This document shows positions 59,518 through 64,000 of a stretch of DNA of 64,000 nt, in pieces (position 1 is the first letter of the stretch; each line of letters begins with the position of its first letter). A program made the translations under genes and the position numbers. Source of the DNA: Diphasiastrum complanatum (lineage: Eukaryota > Streptophyta > Lycopodiopsida > Lycopodiales > Lycopodiaceae); assembly GCA_029204225.1 (NCBI GenBank), contig CM055092.1, positions 82,535,543-82,599,542 on the forward strand. Reading direction: 5' to 3'. A model generated the notes under the pieces. That model had not been told where the DNA came from and searched no databases. It was given only the letters and a program-made list of their open reading frames with translations.

Positions 59518-59931
59518 GACTGTAAGCAAGACTTTGTGGTGTCTTGCGGTTCGTTCATTTCATGTGTAGCTGTAAGTGAGACTCTGCAGTTTACTTCGGT
59601 CTCTTTCATAAGTGACTGTAGGCTAGACACTTATAGTTCCTGGCAGTGAGTCTTCGCATGTGACCGTAAGCAAGACTTTGCGGTGTCTTGTAGTTCGTTC
59701 ATTTTATGTGTAGCCGTAGGCAAGACTTTGCAATTTAATTTGGTCTCTTGCGTAAGTGACTGTAGGCTAGACACTTACGGTTCCTAGCAGTGAGCCTTCG
59801 CATGTGACCGTAAGCAAGGTTTTGTGGTGTCTTGCGGTTCATTCATTTCGTGTGTAGCCGTAGGCGAGACTTTGCGGTTACTTTGGTCTCTTTCGTAAAT
59901 GACCATAGGCTAGACACTTGCAATTCCTGGA
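59518..59931 (+). repeat. higher-order tandem repeat, 144 bp = 3 x 48 bp, ~2.9 copies
   Basis: GACYGTAAGCAAG occurs at 59518, 59662 and 59806, exactly 144 bp apart, and GAC(T/C)(G/A)TAGGCTAGACACTT at 59613, 59757 and 59901. Each 144-bp unit divides into three related 48-bp monomers, each starting G-TGTAAG/GTAGG and carrying an AGAC(T/A) step. Copies at the 144-bp distance are more alike than adjacent 48-bp monomers, the mark of a higher-order repeat. Confidence 0.88.
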
Positions 59932-60700
59932 GATTCCTTGGGGTGTCTTGTCTGTTGGAGTTTTCCGTGTATTTAGCAGACTGTCAAAAAGGTAGACCCT
60001 TTTTGTAGATGCTTGAGAGAGTGATTTCCTTAAGAGATGAAGGGTGTGAAAGATTTCAACTAGTTTTGCTATTTTGGTCATATTTGTATATTTGGCAATT
60101 GAGGCCAATTTTCATATTAGACTTAGAGTTTGAATTTTCAAAGTTATATTAGTCTAAAATCATTTGAATAAACACTTTTAAAAAGTGTGGGAAACTATAG
60201 AACACGAGTTTTGGAGGGATTCAATTTGAGTAGTAGATAAATTGAATCTAGTCACAAAAATAGTAGGGTTTTCATTATGGAGGGAAAAGCAAAGTTTGAA
60301 CTTAGTTTTGGACCTATTATAAAAGGATGTAACTCATGGGAAGAGAAGACATTCTCTCTCTTTTAACTCATTCATGCTTATACATGGTTCTCTTGGGTTC
60401 TACTATCCATTGGTGCACTATACTTGTGATATCTTGCAATTCTATGTGTAGAATGTTTATTAATTGTTATTTTCAAATCCGCACGTGTGAAATACAGTAG
60501 CTTACTATTTTTGTATGAACAAAAACATTATTTTATGTTTTGATCAATGTTTGATCAAGATCTATCAGAATTTGAATCTCATAGTGTAGATGTTGATTTT
60601 TCTACATTGGCAAGATTGGTGATTTGCTTGTCTATCTAATATTGTTGTCGAAGAGCAATGTGTCGTCCACATATAAAGTGATAATGATAAAAGACTGATG
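59932..60700. other. no gene recognised; possible LTR remnant
   Basis: Contains TATTATAAAAGG near 60315 and a CT-rich leader, which would fit a plant promoter or LTR. No ends could be paired. Confidence 0.35.
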
Positions 60701-60739
60701 CTTTGTCTTTAAGTAAGCATTCGAATATGAAGAGCTTGG

Positions 60740-63110
60740 TATATAGTCGTGATCAATAAGAAAATTATTGATCCTTTGAAACACCATGCTTGTCAGATTG
60801 CTTCAAGCCATAAAGTGCTTTATGGAGTTTACACACATGATTGTGTTTACCTTCGACAATATAACCTTCAAGTTGCACCATGTAAATGTCTTCTTCAATA
60901 ACTCCATTGAGATATGTTGTCTGTACATCCATTTGATATATTTTCAAATCTGTTGCAACGACAAACGATAATAAAAGTCGAATAGAAGAATGCTTGACTA
61001 CTGGACTGATGGTCTCAGTGTAATCAACATTGTATACCTGAGAAAATCTTCTGGCAACAAGTCGGACTTTTCTTCTGCCAATGCTTCCGTCTGCTTTGTA
61101 CTTGACTTTGAGAATCCATTTGCAATCAACTACATTTCTGCTAGCAGGTAATTCGACAATCGTCTATATCTAATTTTTTATAAGAGATAAATACTCTTTA
61201 TCTATAGTTTCTTTCCAGAGGTCGGAATCGGGCTAACGGAGTGCCACTTCGGCTCGTGAACAAGGTAGGCTGTAGACTCATTGATATACCTGATAGGTGG
61301 TTTACTAGCTCTTGATGATCTTCTGGAGAATAGAGGAAGTTGATCATTTTCATCATACTGTAGTTGCTAGATTGCAACATCATCATCTTCAAATTCGCCG
61401 TTGATATGTTGTTTGTCAAAAGTAGATGAGATTGGACCTTCAATGGGAATAATCAACCGACGAACCTCGAAGTTCAATATGTCAGACGAGTCAGACAAGT
61501 TGGCTACATGGGCTTTGTCTTTTCCCTAGAGGTCGATAAACTGATCTTCGATGAAGATTACATCCCGGCTAACGAATATCTTTGACTCGATAGGATCGAA
61601 CAACTTGTAGGCTTGATCATAAATAGTGTAGCTAATGAAAATACATTTGATACTTTGGAAGTCGAGCTTCTTCTTGAGATCATGAGGAATCTGCACATAA
61701 GCTGTACATCCAAAAACTCGTAAGTTCTATAAAGAAGGTTTGGTACCTATCCAAACTTTGAATGGTGTTTTGTTTGAGAGACCTTTAGTAGGACATCTGC
61801 TTTGAATATAGGTTGCTGTTGAAACAACTTTAGCCCAGAAGGACTTCAGAAGTGTTGCATGTGATAACATGCACTTTGCCGATTTAACTAGGGTTCTATT
61901 CTTTCTCTCAACAAGACATTTGACTGAGGCAAATAGGAGGTAATGTGTTGCTTATTGCCGTTGTTGAGACATTACTCCTTAAATTTGGTGGAGATGTATT
62001 CTCCCCCATTTTCGGACCTCAATGCTTTGATTCGTTTACCAGTCTGATTTTCTGCATGCTCTGTGAATTGTCTGAACTTGATGAAAGCTTCTGATTTCTG
62101 CTTAATGAAGTAAACATCTATTCTTCGAGAGAATTCGCCAATAAAAGTAATGAAATACTTTGCATCTAGCAATGAAGGAGTTTGCATAGGTCCACATATA
62201 TCTAAATGAACAACATCTAACAAAATTTTTGCTACATGCCTATGACTCGATCTAAAAGGAATCCTAGTCTGTTTTTCAAGAATGCAGCTATGGTAGATAG
62301 GGAGATCGACTTTGCCAGAAGGATAGTCGAGATCGAGTGTTAGGGATTGTTTGGACATGTTCAAAACAGATGCATAATTCAAGATTCCTAAGCGATGATG
62401 TCATATTAATGCTTTATTGACAAGAATAAAGGTTTTCAAGGCTTGACTAAAATCAGAATAACAATGTGCCAATCTATATAAGTATTCATGCCTCTTGCCA
62501 AGTGCAAGGATCTTATTACTCCTATTAATAATTCTGCGTTGATCAGACTCAAACTCCACCTTATGACCTAAATATGTAATTCTGCTTACTAATAACAAAT
62601 TTGTAGAGAGTTTAAAAACATACAAGACGTTTGACAGTAGTTTGAATTGATCATGCTGTACCTTCACCTTTGATAGTGTGAGTGCTATTATCGCCAAGAT
62701 GAGTATACTTCTTTGTGTTGTAAAACATATAGGAATGAAAAATCTCATGATGATTGATCATATGTTGAGTTGCTCTAGAATCTAGAAACCACGAATTATT
62801 TGATTTCGCATTTTTGTCTTTGACCATAAAAAGCGCCTTCGTCCATTTCGACTTAAGGAGATGCAATAACCTTCAATGTTTGCTTGTAGATCAGGTTGCT
62901 TGGTTGCATTCTTCGCTTTGAGAATCGACAATCTTGGATCTCATGGTTATTGCGCTTGTAATACTTGCAAAACATCTTCTTCTTTGACGAATGTGGATTC
63001 AATGATTGTTCTTGACTTTGAGTTTGTTTCTGATTCGATGCAGACTATTTGGAACCTTTCGGCTTCTGTCAAGGAAAAAAAATACAAAAGCTTTTATGGT
63101 TAGAAACTTT
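60740..63110 (-). pseudogene. Ty1/copia gag-pol, minus strand, same family as 37-41 kb
   Basis: From 63110 down: zinc knuckle FCKYYKRNNHEIQDC (one Cys changed to Tyr); protease FLDSRATQHM (the D-S-G Gly replaced by Arg) near 62790; integrase HRLGILNYASVLNMSKQSLT, DLDYPSGKVDLPIYHSCILE, LDICGPMQTPSLLDAKYFIT and IKALRSENGGEYISTKFKE to 61972; then a frame-shattered stretch; RT with MDVQTTYLNGVIEEDIYMVQ and HKALYGLKQS near 60800-60950. These pieces align closely with the plus element (LDLDYPNNKVELPVYQDCLV, LNGVIEEDIYMIQ), showing two copies of one family in opposite orientation 20 kb apart. The RT catalytic site and RNase H lie beyond the truncated end. Confidence 0.9.
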
Positions 63111-63172
63111 AAGTTTCTTCAACTCCCTCTCAAAGCAGGTATTTTTCTGATTCAAAAGCTCGCCCTTTGCAT

Positions 63173-63770
63173 TTAAAACATTGTCTTATCTAAAGGCTTT
63201 GTGATATCAGCTACCATCTGCTTCATTGAAATGAACATGATCTTAAGCTCATTTCTTTCATATAGATCCATGATCAAGTGATATTTGATAACAATGTCTT
63301 TCGTCAGATGAATAGTAGAGGTGTTATTCATGTATAGCATCAGCAGCTCGTTGGTGCTCTCTCCCAATCCTTGATAACAATGTCTTTCATCACATGAATA
63401 GCAGAGGTGATATCCATGTATAGCATCAGCAGCTCGTTGGTGCTCTCTCCCAATCCTTCTAGAAACTGTTTGAGCCATGTCAGCTCATTAGCCATATTGG
63501 CTACAACAACATATTCTATCTCACAAGAAGATTGGGTATTGTCTGCTTTTGACCCAAATAATAGCTGCATCTGATGCGATGGTATAGCCTCCCGAAACGC
63601 TCTTGGAGTCGTCTTTGAGGGATGCCCAGCTTGCATCACTGTAGGACTTCACCTAAAATTCTGCATTGCAAGAAAAACGAAGACCATAGTCCTTTGTCTA
63701 CTGCAGGTACTGCAAGATCCTCTTGGCAATTTTCTAGTGTGCAGGTCCTGGATTAATGTTGAGGTCTGAT
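63173..63770 (-). pseudogene. copia RNase H relic with internal 86-bp duplication
   Basis: The minus strand gives AKRILQYL near 63730, SYSDASWA near 63635 (catalytic DAS), QSSCEIEYVVVANMANELTW, LKQFLEGLGESTNELLMLYM, a second copy of the LGESTNELLMLYM segment, then IVIKYHLIMDLYERNELKIM and MVADITKPLDKTMF. This is the copia RNase H and tail. The 86-bp duplication is not a multiple of three and so shifts the frame. It lies head-to-tail with, but belongs to a different element from, the copia copy at 60.7-63.1 kb. Confidence 0.88.
63285..63456. repeat. 86-bp tandem duplication in copia RNase H
   Basis: TTGATAACAATGTCTTTC at 63285 recurs at 63371, and both copies end GTGCTCTCTCCCAATCC. They differ by about six substitutions. 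Confidence 0.9.
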
Positions 63771-64000
63771 AAAAGGCTTAAGAAAATCGTGATGTATCTT
63801 ATCAAAGTCTTTCTTACCATTTACCGTCGGCTACTTGAGTGGGTCCTCCTTTTATTTCTCGTTGACGATGGTAGAGCTTCGGCAAAGCTCAGGGCTTTTT
63901 TGTTAGTCGGCCTGCCTAGGGGAATGGAATCATTTCATACTATCATTGAGTGGTGGACCACTGGAAATAATGTTTGTCGACCTAACCTTGTTGAGATCTT
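63771..64000. other. no gene recognised
   Basis: The window ends in sequence with no known motif. It may be continuing retroelement DNA. Confidence 0.3.

Overview
The window looks like nuclear DNA of a vascular plant, most likely a seed plant and probably a gymnosperm. The one intact gene is a plant-specific BEL1-like (BELL-class TALE) homeobox gene. The rest is AT-rich, gene-poor and packed with old, mutation-riddled Ty1/copia and Ty3/gypsy relics of the kind common in conifer-type genomes. The gymnosperm placement is inference; nothing in the window proves it.

Layout. 1-12.3 kb holds no convincing gene: local tandem duplications (856-1199, 3781-4062), a short gypsy reverse-transcriptase relic (8.78-9.21 kb) and a 64-bp duplication with G-box-like ACGT motifs (10.05-10.16 kb). 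12.3-14.1 kb is the 5' flank of the BELL gene and is rich in CT/GA runs and AAACCCTA (telobox) motifs. 14,123-21,366 (+) is the BELL coding region in four exons, with a predicted protein of 1058 residues. Intron 1 (3.75 kb) contains a large inverted-repeat (foldback) structure around a gypsy integrase relic. Intron 3, inside the homeodomain recognition helix, has a GC donor.

23.2-27.3 kb (+) is an internally deleted gypsy element between LTR remnants, broken by a 432-bp hAT-like miniature element with an 8-bp target duplication. A copia scrap follows. 27.7-33.8 kb is mostly unassigned, except for an orphan first exon of a small heat-shock protein (29,043-29,238, minus), a hairpin at 29.67 kb and a 360-bp direct repeat pair at 32.7 and 33.3 kb. 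33.9-44.4 kb is a copia cluster: a minus fragment; a plus RNase H tail; a complete-looking 1028-bp LTR with primer-binding site; a plus gag-pol; and a minus gag-pol that meets the plus one tail to tail near 40.99 kb. 45.0-50.7 kb (minus) is a gypsy element lacking gag, with an extra ~210-codon reading frame beyond its integrase that has its own TATA motif. 50.8-51.7 kb (minus) is a Helitron Rep relic fused to a decayed multi-exon gene of unknown function (51.7-53.5 kb).

55.3-56.3 kb has a copia gag scrap and an LTR-like block. 57.26-57.49 kb is a very long CT microsatellite. 58.0-58.5 kb is an array of ~68-bp units, several of which fold into hairpins capped by a GNRA-type loop. 59.5-59.9 kb is a higher-order tandem repeat (3 x 48 bp = 144 bp). 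60.7-63.1 kb (minus) is a second copy of the copia family found at 37-41 kb, and 63.2-63.8 kb (minus) is another copia RNase H relic.

The only gene expected to act in the plant is the BELL gene, a developmental transcription factor that normally works as a heterodimer with KNOX homeodomain proteins. All else is mobile-element debris or repeats, judged by eye without searches.
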